A DNA stretch of 64,000 bases from Polaromonas sp. (lineage in GTDB: Bacteria > Pseudomonadota > Gammaproteobacteria > Burkholderiales > Burkholderiaceae_C), in the NCBI RefSeq assembly GCF_012927455.1, contig NZ_JABBPE010000018.1:62001-126000 (forward strand). The letters are read 5' to 3'. Position numbers and translations under genes: made by a program. The first letter of the stretch is position 1. Each line of letters opens with the position of its first letter. The notes beneath the pieces are model-generated. The model ran no database searches, had not been told where the DNA came from, and saw nothing but the letters and a program-made list of their open reading frames with translations. Shown one piece after another: positions 26,433 to 36,250 of this stretch.

Positions 26433-26458
26433 TAGCACTCGATGGCATGGAGTGCTAA
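26432..26458 (+). promoter_or_regulatory. CIRCE operator (HrcA binding site)
   Basis: Perfect TTAGCACTC (26432-26440), 9-bp spacer, GAGTGCTAA (26450-26458), at the transcription start of groESL. The HrcA repressor gene is not in the window. Confidence 0.97.
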
Positions 26459-26552
26459 CAAAGCCATTTCATCGACCCATTATCGAGCCCCCAACATTCA
26501 GGCGGGGTGCTTCTTAATTCTCAAAACCACTGTTTTCAAATAAGGAACTCCC

Positions 26553-26843
26553 ATGAAACTTCGTCCTTTGCACGACCGCGTCATAGTTAAACGCGTGGAA
26601 AACGAAACCAAAACCGCTTCTGGCATCGTCATTCCAGATAGCGCCGCTGAAAAGCCAGATCAGGGCGAAGTGCTGGCTGTCGGTCCAGGCAAGAGAAATG
26701 ACAAGGGCGACCTGAGCCCCGTGGGCGTGAAGGTTGGCGACCGCGTGTTGTTCGGCAAATACAGCGGCCAGACCGTCAAGGTCGATGGCGACGAGCTGTT
26801 GGTCATGAAAGAAGAAGACCTGTTTGCGGTGGTCGAGAAGTAA
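26553..26843 (+). CDS. groES: Co-chaperonin GroES
   Basis: Heptameric lid of the GroEL chamber. The 96-aa product starts [20 protein letters not shown]. The mobile loop is [20 protein letters not shown], and [28 protein letters not shown] is the conserved end (given here in part). RBS AAGGAA sits 7 bp upstream. First gene of the groESL operon under CIRCE and a probable heat-shock promoter. A dispersed repeat separates it from groEL. Confidence 0.98.
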   Translation: MKLRPLHDRVIVKRVENETKTASGIVIPDSAAEKPDQGEVLAVGPGKRNDKGDLSPVGVKVGDRVLFGKYSGQTVKVDGDELLVMKEEDLFAVVEK

Positions 26844-26858
26844 TTTTCGAAACTGAAA

Positions 26859-26910
26859 TGCTATTTATTTAATAGCTGCTCACGCCCGTACCTATTGGGC
26901 TAACAGCCTA
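26859..26910 (-). repeat. Approximately 50-bp dispersed repeat, copy 4
   Basis: TGCTATTTATTTAATAGC, then TGCTCACGCCCGTACCTATT and GGGCTAACAGCC. In the 98-bp groES-groEL spacer it could fold as two hairpins (GCTATT/AATAGC and GCCC/GGGC) in the operon mRNA. Confidence 0.85.
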
Positions 26911-26929
26911 TTTCATCTCTAATCCTTAA

Positions 26930-28594
<1,665 letters not shown>

Positions 28595-28624
28595 TGTCCG
28601 GCTGAGCTCAGCTCAACCTCCAAG

Positions 28625-28656
28625 GGCCACGGTGCGAAAGCACTGTGGCCTTTTTT
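28625..28656 (+). terminator. groESL terminator
   Basis: GGCCACGGTGC, loop GAAA, GCACTGTGGCC (one G-T pair), then six T. Confidence 0.93.
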
Positions 28657-28842
28657 CTTTGCTGGTTCCCAAGTGAAGGCGTTGCGTCCATGTCACGGAC
28701 GCAGATTAAAAGCCCCTAACCGGCCGCGCCGGGTGGTAACCCGCTGAAAGTTGTAATGTTTTGCATCTACGATCAAACGTTAAAAATGTACGTTCGTTCG
28801 TTTTTGCGATCGCCTTTCAGTTTTAACAGCAGGAGAAATTTG

Positions 28843-30012
28843 ATGAACACATGGAAGCACGCGCTCAGCGCTTTTGGCGCAGCGCTTTTGGTGGCAGCTT
28901 GCGGCGGAGGCGGCGACGGCACCGCCACCAGCAGCGGCGCTGGCATCACGACCATCAAGGTGGTCGGCGACAGCCTGACCGACAGCGGCGTGTTTGGCTT
29001 TAAATTTGCCATGCAGGGCAGCGCGGCCGAGCCGATGCAGATCTGGACCGAGCGCATAGCCGCTCAGTACGGCGCGCCGGCCCTGTGCCCTCGCTATGTC
29101 GCGACCAGCGCCAGCACCGTGGCGCTGAACCCGTCAGCGCCCGGTTGCACCAGCTATGGCGTGGGCGGCGGTCGCATCAACATTCCGACCGCCCCCACCT
29201 CGGGCTTTTCCATTCCTCAACAGCTCAAAGACCTGGCGGCAGAAAAAGCCTACGGCGCCGGCGACTTGCTGCTCGTCGAAGGTGGCGGCAATGATGCGGC
29301 CGACCTGGTGGGCGCGTTTCTTAAAGTGCCCGCTGACGGCGCCGCTGCCTACAGCGGCTTGCTGGGCACACTGTTGACGCCCACGGTTGTCGGGACACAA
29401 CTGGCCGGAGGTGCCGCCGGCGCCGCCAATGCAGGCGCGCTCTACATGACGGCACTGGCCGACAAGATGTTCGATGCCGTGAAGACCAGCGCCTTGGACA
29501 AAGGCGCCAAAAAAGTGGTGGTCCTCAACATGCCGGGCATTACCAACACGCCGCGCTTTCAGGCCACGCTTGATCTGGTGGCGCTGGGCAACGGCGGCGG
29601 GACGGCAGGCGCCACCGCACGCGCACAAACCGAGGCCGTCATCAACGCCTGGATAGTGGCCTTCAACAAACAGCTGGCGACCAAATTCGCCGGCAATGCG
29701 AATGTCGTCCTGGTCGATTTCTACAGCAACTTCAACGACCAGATTGCCAATCCGGCACAGTACGGACTGACCAACGTGAAATCGCCCGCCTGCCCCACCA
29801 CCGGCCTGGGCACCGATGGCCTGCCGAAATACAGCGAAACTGCCTGCACCTCCACGGCCTTGTCTGCACAAACGCCCCCGGCGGGCTCCAACGGCAGCGC
29901 CGACTGGTGGAAAACCTATGCGTTTTCTGATGGCTTTCACCCCACGATGTACGGTTACCAACTCTTGGCAATTCTGGTGACCAAAAACCTGGCCACGGCG
30001 GGCTGGCTGTAA
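28843..30012 (+). CDS. SGNH/GDSL-type esterase lipoprotein
   Basis: A 389-aa lipoprotein. The signal ends LVAAC with Cys20, followed by a Gly-rich linker. SGNH blocks: VVGDSLTDSGVF (block I, nucleophile Ser), GVGGGRIN (block II Gly), VEGGGNDAADL (block III Asn) and SDGFHPTMYGYQLLA (block V Asp and His). It is likely a secreted ester or lipid hydrolase anchored in the outer membrane; substrate unknown. There is no C-terminal autotransporter barrel. The ATG at 28843 has AGGAG 8 bp upstream. The ompW-like gene follows after 22 bp, probably the same operon. Confidence 0.9.
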   Translation: MNTWKHALSAFGAALLVAACGGGGDGTATSSGAGITTIKVVGDSLTDSGVFGFKFAMQGSAAEPMQIWTERIAAQYGAPALCPRYVATSASTVALNPSAPGCTSYGVGGGRINIPTAPTSGFSIPQQLKDLAAEKAYGAGDLLLVEGGGNDAADLVGAFLKVPADGAAAYSGLLGTLLTPTVVGTQLAGGAAGAANAGALYMTALADKMFDAVKTSALDKGAKKVVVLNMPGITNTPRFQATLDLVALGNGGGTAGATARAQTEAVINAWIVAFNKQLATKFAGNANVVLVDFYSNFNDQIANPAQYGLTNVKSPACPTTGLGTDGLPKYSETACTSTALSAQTPPAGSNGSADWWKTYAFSDGFHPTMYGYQLLAILVTKNLATAGWL

Positions 30013-30034
30013 CTTCATCGCAACAAAGCAATCC

Positions 30035-30715
30035 ATGAAAAATCAAACAAACCTTCTGCTCGCAGCTGCCTTGCTGAGCCTGGGCGCCAACGCTTTCGCA
30101 CAAAGCGCTGGCAGCTGGTCGGCCTCGGTCGGCGTCACACACATGGCCCCCTTGGTCGACAGCGGCAACCTCACGTCCATCCCCCTGCACGGAACCCTGC
30201 CCAACACTCAGGTTGACGTCAACAGCAATACGCAGCTGACCGGTGCCGTGAACTACATGGTCACCGACCACCTTGCCCTGCACCTGCCCCTGGGAACGGG
30301 CTTCAAGCACGAAATCAGCGGTGCCGGCGCGATTGCGGGCGTCGGCAAGCTGATCGATGCCAAGGCCTTGCCGATCACGCTGATTGCCCAGTACCGCTTC
30401 ATGGAGGCCAATGCCGTGTTTCGCCCCTATTTAGGCGCTGGTCTTTCTTACGTGAAGTTCTACAAGGAAAAGGGCACGGCCCTGCTGACGGCGCTGACCA
30501 ATCCGGGCGGCGCTGCGACAGGCGTGTCCTTTGAGTCGAAACTCGCGCCTACCTTCCAGCTCGGTGCGGTATTCAACCTCAGCGAAAAATGGTTCCTGGA
30601 CGCCAGCTACGCCAAGACCTTGCTCAAGACCCGGGCCACACTCACCACCGGCCAGACCATTGATGTCAGACTCAACCCCAACAGCTACACCCTGCAGGTC
30701 GGCTACAAGTTCTGA
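30035..30715 (+). CDS. ompW: OmpW-family outer membrane protein
   Basis: A 226-aa precursor with signal peptide (NQTNLLLAAALLSLGANAFA, cleaved before QSAGSW) and an 8-strand barrel pattern ending in QVGYKF with terminal Phe for BAM recognition. GVTHMAPLVDSG, FRPYLGAGLSYVKFY and NLSEKWFLDASYAKTLLKT are OmpW-like blocks. The family forms narrow channels for hydrophobic molecules. It follows the SGNH esterase, so import of a hydrolysed lipid product is a possible link (inference). Its stop codon lies within an 8-bp tandem repeat. Confidence 0.88.
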   Translation: MKNQTNLLLAAALLSLGANAFAQSAGSWSASVGVTHMAPLVDSGNLTSIPLHGTLPNTQVDVNSNTQLTGAVNYMVTDHLALHLPLGTGFKHEISGAGAIAGVGKLIDAKALPITLIAQYRFMEANAVFRPYLGAGLSYVKFYKEKGTALLTALTNPGGAATGVSFESKLAPTFQLGAVFNLSEKWFLDASYAKTLLKTRATLTTGQTIDVRLNPNSYTLQVGYKF

Positions 30716-30735
30716 TCGTCTGATCGTCTGATCGC
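30712..30735 (+). repeat. 8-bp tandem repeat across the ompW stop codon
   Basis: Three units CTGATCGT, CTGATCGT, CTGATCGC; the stop TGA is in the first unit. Confidence 0.9.
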
Positions 30736-30753
30736 TGAATTCAGCACAAAAAT

Positions 30754-30776
30754 GCCGCTCATTGCGGCCTTTTTTT
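30754..30776 (+). terminator. ompW terminator
   Basis: GCCGC-TCATT-GCGGC, then C and seven T; AAAAA precedes it, so it may also act towards the convergent pgi gene. Confidence 0.88.
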
Positions 30777-30805
30777 CGTTCTCCGGCGTCTATACAGCGT
30801 ATTTC

Positions 30806-32392
30806 TCAGCGCAGCCGCTGCAGCAAGCCCGCCGTCGATCCATCCAGACCTGCCTCATCACCACTGGCCAGGCGCGACTCGATATCCTTGGCTAACACCT
30901 TGCCAAGCTCGACGCCCCACTGGTCAAAGCTGTTGATGCCCCAGATTGCGCCGCTGACAAACACGCGGTGTTCCTGCAGGGCCAGCAGCGCTCCCAGGCT
31001 GGCGGGCGTGAGTTGCTCCAACAATAAAAAGGTGCTGGGCCGGTTGCCCGGAAAGTGTTGATGACCGCCCGCATCTGGCTTACCGTTCATCAGCGCTTGC
31101 GCCTGCGCCAGCACGTTAGCCAACAATTTGCCTTGATGCCCCGGCAGATCATGCGGATAAGACGCAGCCTTTTTGACCGCGACAAACTCGACCGGAACAA
31201 CTGATGTGCCCTGGTGCAGCATCTGGAAGTACGCATGCTGGCCGTTGGTGCCCGGCTCGCCCCACAGCACCGGCGCGGTGGCATACGGCAAAGCCTGGCC
31301 GTCCATGTCCACGCGCTTGCCATTGCTCTCCATTTCCAGCTGCTGCAAATAGGCCGGCAGGCGCCGCAGGGCGCTGCTGTAAGGCGCGATGCTGCGGCTG
31401 CTAAAGCCGTGGAAATTGCGATACCAAACATCGAACAGACCCAGTCGCACCGGCAGGTTGTGCGCCAACGGCGTCGTGCGAAAGTGCTCATCCATGGCGT
31501 GCGCGCCGGCCAGCAAGGTGCGAAAACCGCTGGCGCCTATGGCGATGGCAATCGGCAGCCCGATGGCCGACCACAGCGAGTAGCGCCCGCCCACCCAGTC
31601 CCAAAAGCCGAAGGTGGTGGTGATGCCAAAGTCGTTCGCAGCTGCGACGTTGCTCGTCAGCGCGGCGAAATGCCTGGCAATGTCCTGCCCGCCCTGCGCT
31701 TCGAACCAGCGCTTGGCCGAGTGTGCATTGGTCATGGTCTCGGCGGTGGTGAAGGTCTTGGAGGCCACCAGAAACAGCGTGCTCTGCGGCTTCAGTTGGG
31801 CCAGCACGCCGGCCAGTTCCTGCCCGTCAATATTCGAGACAAAGTGAAAACGCTTGGTCGTAGTGGCAAATTCGCTCAATGCCAGCACCGCCATTTGCGG
31901 CCCCAGGTCTGAGCCGCCAATGCCGATGTTGACTATGTCGGTGATGCCGTCGTCAAGGCGCAACCGCTCGGCGTAAGCCAGCATGGCGGCCAGTACGGCC
32001 TGCACTTCGGCATTCACTTCGGGTAAAGCGTTTGCTATGTTTTTAATAGCTGCTTGCGCCCGTCCCTCCTTGGCTAGAGGCGGATTTCGTAGTAAAAAGT
32101 GCATCACGGCACGCTGCTCGGTGCGATTGATCAGCTCCCCCGCGAACATCGCGTCGCGCTGCTGTTCCAGCCCGCATTGGCGCGCCAGCTCCAGCAGCAG
32201 CGCCTCGGTGTCGGCGTCGATCAGGTTCTTCGAGAGGTCGGCAAAGACGTGCGGTGCGTCCTGGCTGAAGCGGCTGAAGCGCTGCGGGTCGGCTGCAAAA
32301 GCCTCACGCAGATCGAAATTTTTGCCTAGTGATTCGAAGCTGGCTTGCAGCAGGGGCCAAGCCAGTGTCCGGTCGCAACGCGTTCTGTTCAT
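30806..32392 (-). CDS. pgi: Glucose-6-phosphate isomerase with in-frame repeat insertion
   Basis: Interconverts glucose 6-phosphate and fructose 6-phosphate. The 528-aa product has NIGIGGSDLGPQM (sugar phosphate loop), VASKTFTTAETMTNA, GGRYSLWSAIGLPIAI, the catalytic Glu segment MESNGKRVDMDG, and GEPGTNGQHAYFQMLHQGT. FDQWGVELGKVLAK carries the C-terminal catalytic Lys. Between HFLLRN and ALPEVNAEVQAV the segment PPLAKEGRAQAAIKNIAN is encoded by an approximately 50-bp dispersed repeat. It lies in a loop that varies among PGIs, so activity is probably kept. It starts 17 bp after tal ends. Confidence 0.95.
   Translation of the reverse strand: MNRTRCDRTLAWPLLQASFESLGKNFDLREAFAADPQRFSRFSQDAPHVFADLSKNLIDADTEALLLELARQCGLEQQRDAMFAGELINRTEQRAVMHFLLRNPPLAKEGRAQAAIKNIANALPEVNAEVQAVLAAMLAYAERLRLDDGITDIVNIGIGGSDLGPQMAVLALSEFATTTKRFHFVSNIDGQELAGVLAQLKPQSTLFLVASKTFTTAETMTNAHSAKRWFEAQGGQDIARHFAALTSNVAAANDFGITTTFGFWDWVGGRYSLWSAIGLPIAIAIGASGFRTLLAGAHAMDEHFRTTPLAHNLPVRLGLFDVWYRNFHGFSSRSIAPYSSALRRLPAYLQQLEMESNGKRVDMDGQALPYATAPVLWGEPGTNGQHAYFQMLHQGTSVVPVEFVAVKKAASYPHDLPGHQGKLLANVLAQAQALMNGKPDAGGHQHFPGNRPSTFLLLEQLTPASLGALLALQEHRVFVSGAIWGINSFDQWGVELGKVLAKDIESRLASGDEAGLDGSTAGLLQRLR
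32034..32083 (-). repeat. Approximately 50-bp dispersed repeat, copy 5 (inside pgi)
   Basis: Plus strand TGCTATGTTTTTAATAGC, TGCTTGCGCCCGTCCCTCCT, TGGCTAGAGGC. Read on the coding strand it gives LAKEGRAQAAIKNIAN without disturbing the pgi frame. Confidence 0.85.
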
Positions 32393-32409
32393 GGGCTGAC
32401 TTTACCCAT

Positions 32410-33357
32410 TTACGCAGCCAGCACCAGTTGCTCAAGCTTGGCCGCGTCCAGCGCAAAGGCGCGCAGGCCTTCAGCCAGCTTCTCGGTCGCCATGGCGTCC
32501 TCATTCAAGGCATAGCGGAAACCGGCTTCGTCGTACTTCACCGCAGGCAAATCCAGTTTGGCGGCGGCGCGCGGGTCTAACGCGCGCTCCAGTGGCTCCT
32601 TCGACGCCGCCAGCTGGGCCAGCAACTCGGGGCTAATGGTCAGCAGGTCACAGCCCGCCAGCGCGGTGATCTGGCCGACGTTGCGAAAGCTCGCGCCCAT
32701 GATTTCGGTGGCAATGCCGAAATGCTTGTAGTGGCTGTAAATCTCGCGCACCGACTGCACGCCGGGGTCGTGGGCGCCAGCCCGGGCAGCCTCATCCCAC
32801 GCCGCGCCGGCCGACTTCTTGTGCCAGTCGTAAATGCGCCCGACAAACGGCGAAATCAGCTGCACCCTGGCGTGACCGCAGGCCACCGCCTGGCAAAACG
32901 AGAATAGCAGCGTGAGGTTGGTATGAATGCCGCGCCGCTCCAGTTTCGCGGCGGCCTGAATCCCTTCCCAGGTCGCGGCCACCTTGATCAGCACCCGGTC
33001 CAGGTGAATGCCCTCGGCTTGGTACAGCGCAATCAGGCGTTCGCCGCGCGCCACCGTGGCGGCCGTATCAAAGCTCAGACGCGCGTCCACTTCAGTCGAG
33101 ACCCGGCCCGGAATGATGGACAAAATCTCACAGCCAAAACGCACCAGCAGCCGGTCCATGATCTCGTCGAGCGCAAGGCCTTTGAAGCGGCTCACCGTGT
33201 CCTTGAGCAGCGGCTGGTAGTCGGCCTTTTGCACCGCCTTCAAAATCAGCGAAGGGTTGGTCGTGGCGTCTTGCGGCTTGAACTGCGCCAGCTGCCTGAA
33301 GTCGCCGCTATCGGCGACGACGGTGGTGAAATGTTTCAGGGCGTCGAGTTGGTTCAT
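32410..33357 (-). CDS. tal: Transaldolase
   Basis: A pentose phosphate enzyme moving a dihydroxyacetone unit between sugar phosphates via a Schiff base. The 315-aa product starts [20 protein letters not shown] and has the family block QDATTNPSL. The catalytic Lys is in [16 protein letters not shown] and the phosphate region in [17 protein letters not shown]. Forms an operon tal-pgi and is divergent from zwf, so the gene pair sits in a carbohydrate cluster likely under the nearby HexR. Confidence 0.96.
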   Translation of the reverse strand: MNQLDALKHFTTVVADSGDFRQLAQFKPQDATTNPSLILKAVQKADYQPLLKDTVSRFKGLALDEIMDRLLVRFGCEILSIIPGRVSTEVDARLSFDTAATVARGERLIALYQAEGIHLDRVLIKVAATWEGIQAAAKLERRGIHTNLTLLFSFCQAVACGHARVQLISPFVGRIYDWHKKSAGAAWDEAARAGAHDPGVQSVREIYSHYKHFGIATEIMGASFRNVGQITALAGCDLLTISPELLAQLAASKEPLERALDPRAAAKLDLPAVKYDEAGFRYALNEDAMATEKLAEGLRAFALDAAKLEQLVLAA

Positions 33358-33521
33358 GACATCAATATTCAGCTAAAAGTGCGCGACTTGTCGAAAGATG
33401 GCCCGCAGGAAACTTAACGGTTGGCGCCGCAGGTGGACGAACCACGCCATCCCAGGGGCCAAGGTTAGTTACCATTATGCCCATAGAATATGAAACTTTA
33501 TTACCAAGACAACGGCACACC

Positions 33522-34997
33522 ATGAGCTTTGACCTCATCTTGTTTGGCGGCACCGGCGATCTGGCGTGGCGCAAAATCATGCCCGCGCTGTTTCAGGCCT
33601 TTCGCCATGGCTCGCTGCCGGCGGGTGGCCGCATCATCGGCGTGGCGCGCGACGATTTGTCTGACGACCAGTACCGCGCCCTCATCAAAGCGCGCTTTGA
33701 CCAGGTCGAACTGGCCAAGCGCCCCAGCGAAGAAGAGTTTTCGCGCTTTGCCGCACTGCTCGGCTATTTGCGCATGGACTTGTCCAATCCGGCCGACTAT
33801 GCGCAGCTGGCAGTGCGCTTGCAGCAGCGCCCCGCCGAGGTGGTGGTGATGTATCTGGCGACCGCGCCCGGCCTCTTCACCACGGTGTGCGAACAAATTG
33901 CCGTTGCCGGACTGAATGGCCCGCAAACCCGCGTGGTGCTTGAAAAACCGCTGGGCCACGACCTGGCGTCGAACCGAGCCATCAATACCGCCGTGCGCAG
34001 CGTGCTGACCGAACAGCAAATCTTCCGCATCGACCACTACTTGGGCAAGCCCTCGGTGCAAAACCTGTTTGCTCTGCGCTTTGGCAATTCGCTGTTTGAA
34101 CCGTTGTGGCGGCGCGAGCACATCGCCAACATCCAGATCACCATGGCTGAAGAGCTGGGCGTGGAAAAGCGCGGAAAATTTTACGACAGCACCGGTGCGC
34201 TGCGCGACATGGTACAAAACCATGCGCTGCAGCTGTTGTGCGCCGTCGGCATGGAGCCGCCCATCAATGCGCACGCCGACGCCATCCGGGACGAAAAGCT
34301 CAAGGTCTTGCGCTCGCTCAAGCCCTGGACGCCTGAAACCCTGAGCCAGCACGTCATTCGCGGCCAGTACGCGGCCGGCACGATTGACGGCGAGGCGGTG
34401 CCCGGCTACCGCCAGGAGCCGGGGGTGAATCCGGACAGCCGCACCGAAACCTTTGTGGCCCTGCGCACCGAAATTGCCAACTGGCGCTGGGCCGGCGTGC
34501 CGTTTTACCTGCGCACCGGCAAGCGGCTGGCGCAAAGTGACGCGCACATTGAGGTGAACTTTCGCCCGACGCCGCACGCCATTTTCAAATCGCCGCAAGA
34601 CTGCAACGCCGGCAATCGGCTGGTAATCGATCTGCAGCCGCGTGACGGCCTGGAACTGCACCTGCTGGCACAGGGCGCTGACCAACGTCAGGACAGAGGC
34701 ACGCCCACCCTGGCACCGGTGCAGCTGGACCTTGATTTTGACAAGCGCTTTGGCTTCGAGCGCGTCGGTGCCTACGAGCGGCTGCTGCTTGATGTGATTG
34801 CCGGGCGGCTTAACCTGTTTGTGCGCAGCGACGAGCAGGAAGAAGCCTGGCGCTGGGTCGAGCCGATTCTCGATGGCTGGAGCAATGACAACCACCAAGC
34901 CAAAGGGCCGCGTCCCTACAACGCAGGCACCTGGGGGCCGAGTGCTGCCAGCGCGATGATTGCGCGGGACGGCTACTGCTGGAGCGAAGAGTCTTGA
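33522..34997 (+). CDS. zwf: Glucose-6-phosphate 1-dehydrogenase
   Basis: First step of the oxidative pentose phosphate and Entner-Doudoroff routes; NADP-dependent. The 491-aa product starts MSFDLILFGGTGDLAWRKIM (dinucleotide loop GGTGDLA). The active site is RIDHYLGKPSVQNL with the catalytic His, and the coenzyme EKPLGHDL block precedes it. The ATG at 33522 gives the usual N-terminus; an ATG at 33477 would add 15 residues. It is divergent from tal across about 164 bp and followed by hexR. Confidence 0.96.
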   Translation: MSFDLILFGGTGDLAWRKIMPALFQAFRHGSLPAGGRIIGVARDDLSDDQYRALIKARFDQVELAKRPSEEEFSRFAALLGYLRMDLSNPADYAQLAVRLQQRPAEVVVMYLATAPGLFTTVCEQIAVAGLNGPQTRVVLEKPLGHDLASNRAINTAVRSVLTEQQIFRIDHYLGKPSVQNLFALRFGNSLFEPLWRREHIANIQITMAEELGVEKRGKFYDSTGALRDMVQNHALQLLCAVGMEPPINAHADAIRDEKLKVLRSLKPWTPETLSQHVIRGQYAAGTIDGEAVPGYRQEPGVNPDSRTETFVALRTEIANWRWAGVPFYLRTGKRLAQSDAHIEVNFRPTPHAIFKSPQDCNAGNRLVIDLQPRDGLELHLLAQGADQRQDRGTPTLAPVQLDLDFDKRFGFERVGAYERLLLDVIAGRLNLFVRSDEQEEAWRWVEPILDGWSNDNHQAKGPRPYNAGTWGPSAASAMIARDGYCWSEES

Positions 34998-35133
34998 CCA
35001 AAAGCTTGACCAAACATTTGACCCCCACGCTTGTCACAACGCGCAATGCGCGAGGCCTTGCCCGACAGAGCCGGTTCCACGGCCCCGGTTTGAATGAATC
35101 CCTGTTCCGGTCGTCAAGCAGTTGTCGTCTTTC

Positions 35134-35249
35134 CAAGTTGGGGCCGCGGGACTGGCTTTGCCAGACCGCAGGCGCAGTGGCCCCCTCGGGGGGCAGGGAG
35201 TTACGCGAAGCGAACGACCGTGGGGGCAATTTACTTCACCGTGGGGGCG
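35134..35249 (+). repeat. GC-rich dispersed repeat (family 2), copy B with duplicated tail
   Basis: Main unit 35134-35232, same blocks as copy A: GGCCGCGG-ACTGGCTTTGCC, CCGCAGGCG, GGCCCCCTCGGGGGGCAG, CCGTGGGGGC. The tail ACCGTGGGGGC is repeated at 35239-35249, immediately upstream of the hexR start. Confidence 0.85.
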
Positions 35250-35255
35250 ATTCCA

Positions 35256-36101
35256 GTGCTTGACCGTATAAAAGCCTCCCTGCCTTCACTGGCCCCGGCA
35301 GAGCAACGCGTGGCCCGCCTGGTGCTGGCCGACCCGCGCGCCTTTGCCAGCCTGCCGATCACCGAGCTGGCCAGCCGCGCGCAGGTCAGCAAGCCGACTG
35401 TGGTGCGGTTTTGCCGCAGCGTCGGCTACGACGGCCTGTCGGACTTCAAGCTCAAGCTGGTGGGCAGCGTGCGCGAGGGCGTGCCCTTTATTCATCGCAG
35501 CGTGGATGCCGATGACAAGACCAGCGACGTGCTGGTCAAGGTCATCGACAACACCGTGGCAGCGTTTTTGAAGTACCGCAATGACGCCAGCGCGCTGGCC
35601 TTCGAGAAAGCCACGCAGGCGCTGCTGGCGACCTACCACAGCGGCAAGCGCATCGAGTTTTTCGGCGTCGGCAATTCCGGCATCGTGGCGCAAGACGCGC
35701 AGCACAAATTCTTCAGGCTGGGCATCACCAGCATTGCCTACAGCGACGGCCACATGCAGGTCATGAGCGCCTCGCTGCTCGGGCCGGGCGACTGCCTGGT
35801 GGTGATTTCCAACTCGGGCCGCACGCGCGACCTGATGGACGCCGCCGGCATCGCCCGCAAAAACGGCGCCACCATCATCGTCATCACGGCCACCGGCTCA
35901 CCGCTGGCCACCGCCGGGCACATCCACCTGGCGGCTGACCACCCCGAGGGCTATGACCGCTACAGCCCCATGGTGTCGCGCCTGCTGCACCTGATGGTCA
36001 TAGATATTCTGGCCACCTGCCTGGCGCTGCGCATCGGCGCCAAGCTGCAGCCGCTGCTGCAGGAAATGAAAAACAACCTGCGCAACAAGCGCTACACCTA
36101 A
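35256..36101 (+). CDS. hexR: HexR/RpiR-family transcriptional regulator
   Basis: A 281-aa regulator: N-terminal RpiR helix-turn-helix (ITELASRAQVSKPTVVRFCR, then SVGYDGLSDFKLKL) and C-terminal sugar-isomerase (SIS) domain (FFGVGNSGIVAQDAQHKFFR, VVISNSGRTRDLMDAAGIA). HexR senses 2-keto-3-deoxy-6-phosphogluconate and controls zwf, edd/eda, pgi and others. The GTG at 35256 is my choice, with GGGGGCGA 7 bp upstream supplied by a family 2 repeat. Starts further upstream would translate the repeat into an odd Arg/Gly/Pro-rich leader of up to 54 residues. No ATG is available near the domain start. Confidence 0.9.
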   Translation: MLDRIKASLPSLAPAEQRVARLVLADPRAFASLPITELASRAQVSKPTVVRFCRSVGYDGLSDFKLKLVGSVREGVPFIHRSVDADDKTSDVLVKVIDNTVAAFLKYRNDASALAFEKATQALLATYHSGKRIEFFGVGNSGIVAQDAQHKFFRLGITSIAYSDGHMQVMSASLLGPGDCLVVISNSGRTRDLMDAAGIARKNGATIIVITATGSPLATAGHIHLAADHPEGYDRYSPMVSRLLHLMVIDILATCLALRIGAKLQPLLQEMKNNLRNKRYT

Positions 36102-36189
36102 GCGGCAGCGACTTGATCGCCGCTGTCGGATGCCGCGTGGCCAAGCCCGGAGAACCTGCGTTCCGGCCCGTCGTTTAACAATAAATAAT

Positions 36190-36239
36190 GCCTCTAGCCC
36201 AATATGAACGGGCGCAAGCAGCTATTAAATTAATAGCAA
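36190..36239 (+). repeat. Approximately 50-bp dispersed repeat, copy 6
   Basis: GCCTCTAGCCCAATATGAAC, GGGCGCAAGCAGCTATTAAA, TTAATAGCAAC. In the convergent spacer between hexR and the amidohydrolase gene. Confidence 0.85.
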
Positions 36240-36250
36240 CATGGTTTGTC

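Noticed and set aside
33501..34898. Minus-strand open frame opposite zwf
   Set aside because: Antisense to an intact zwf with catalytic motifs; no family features.
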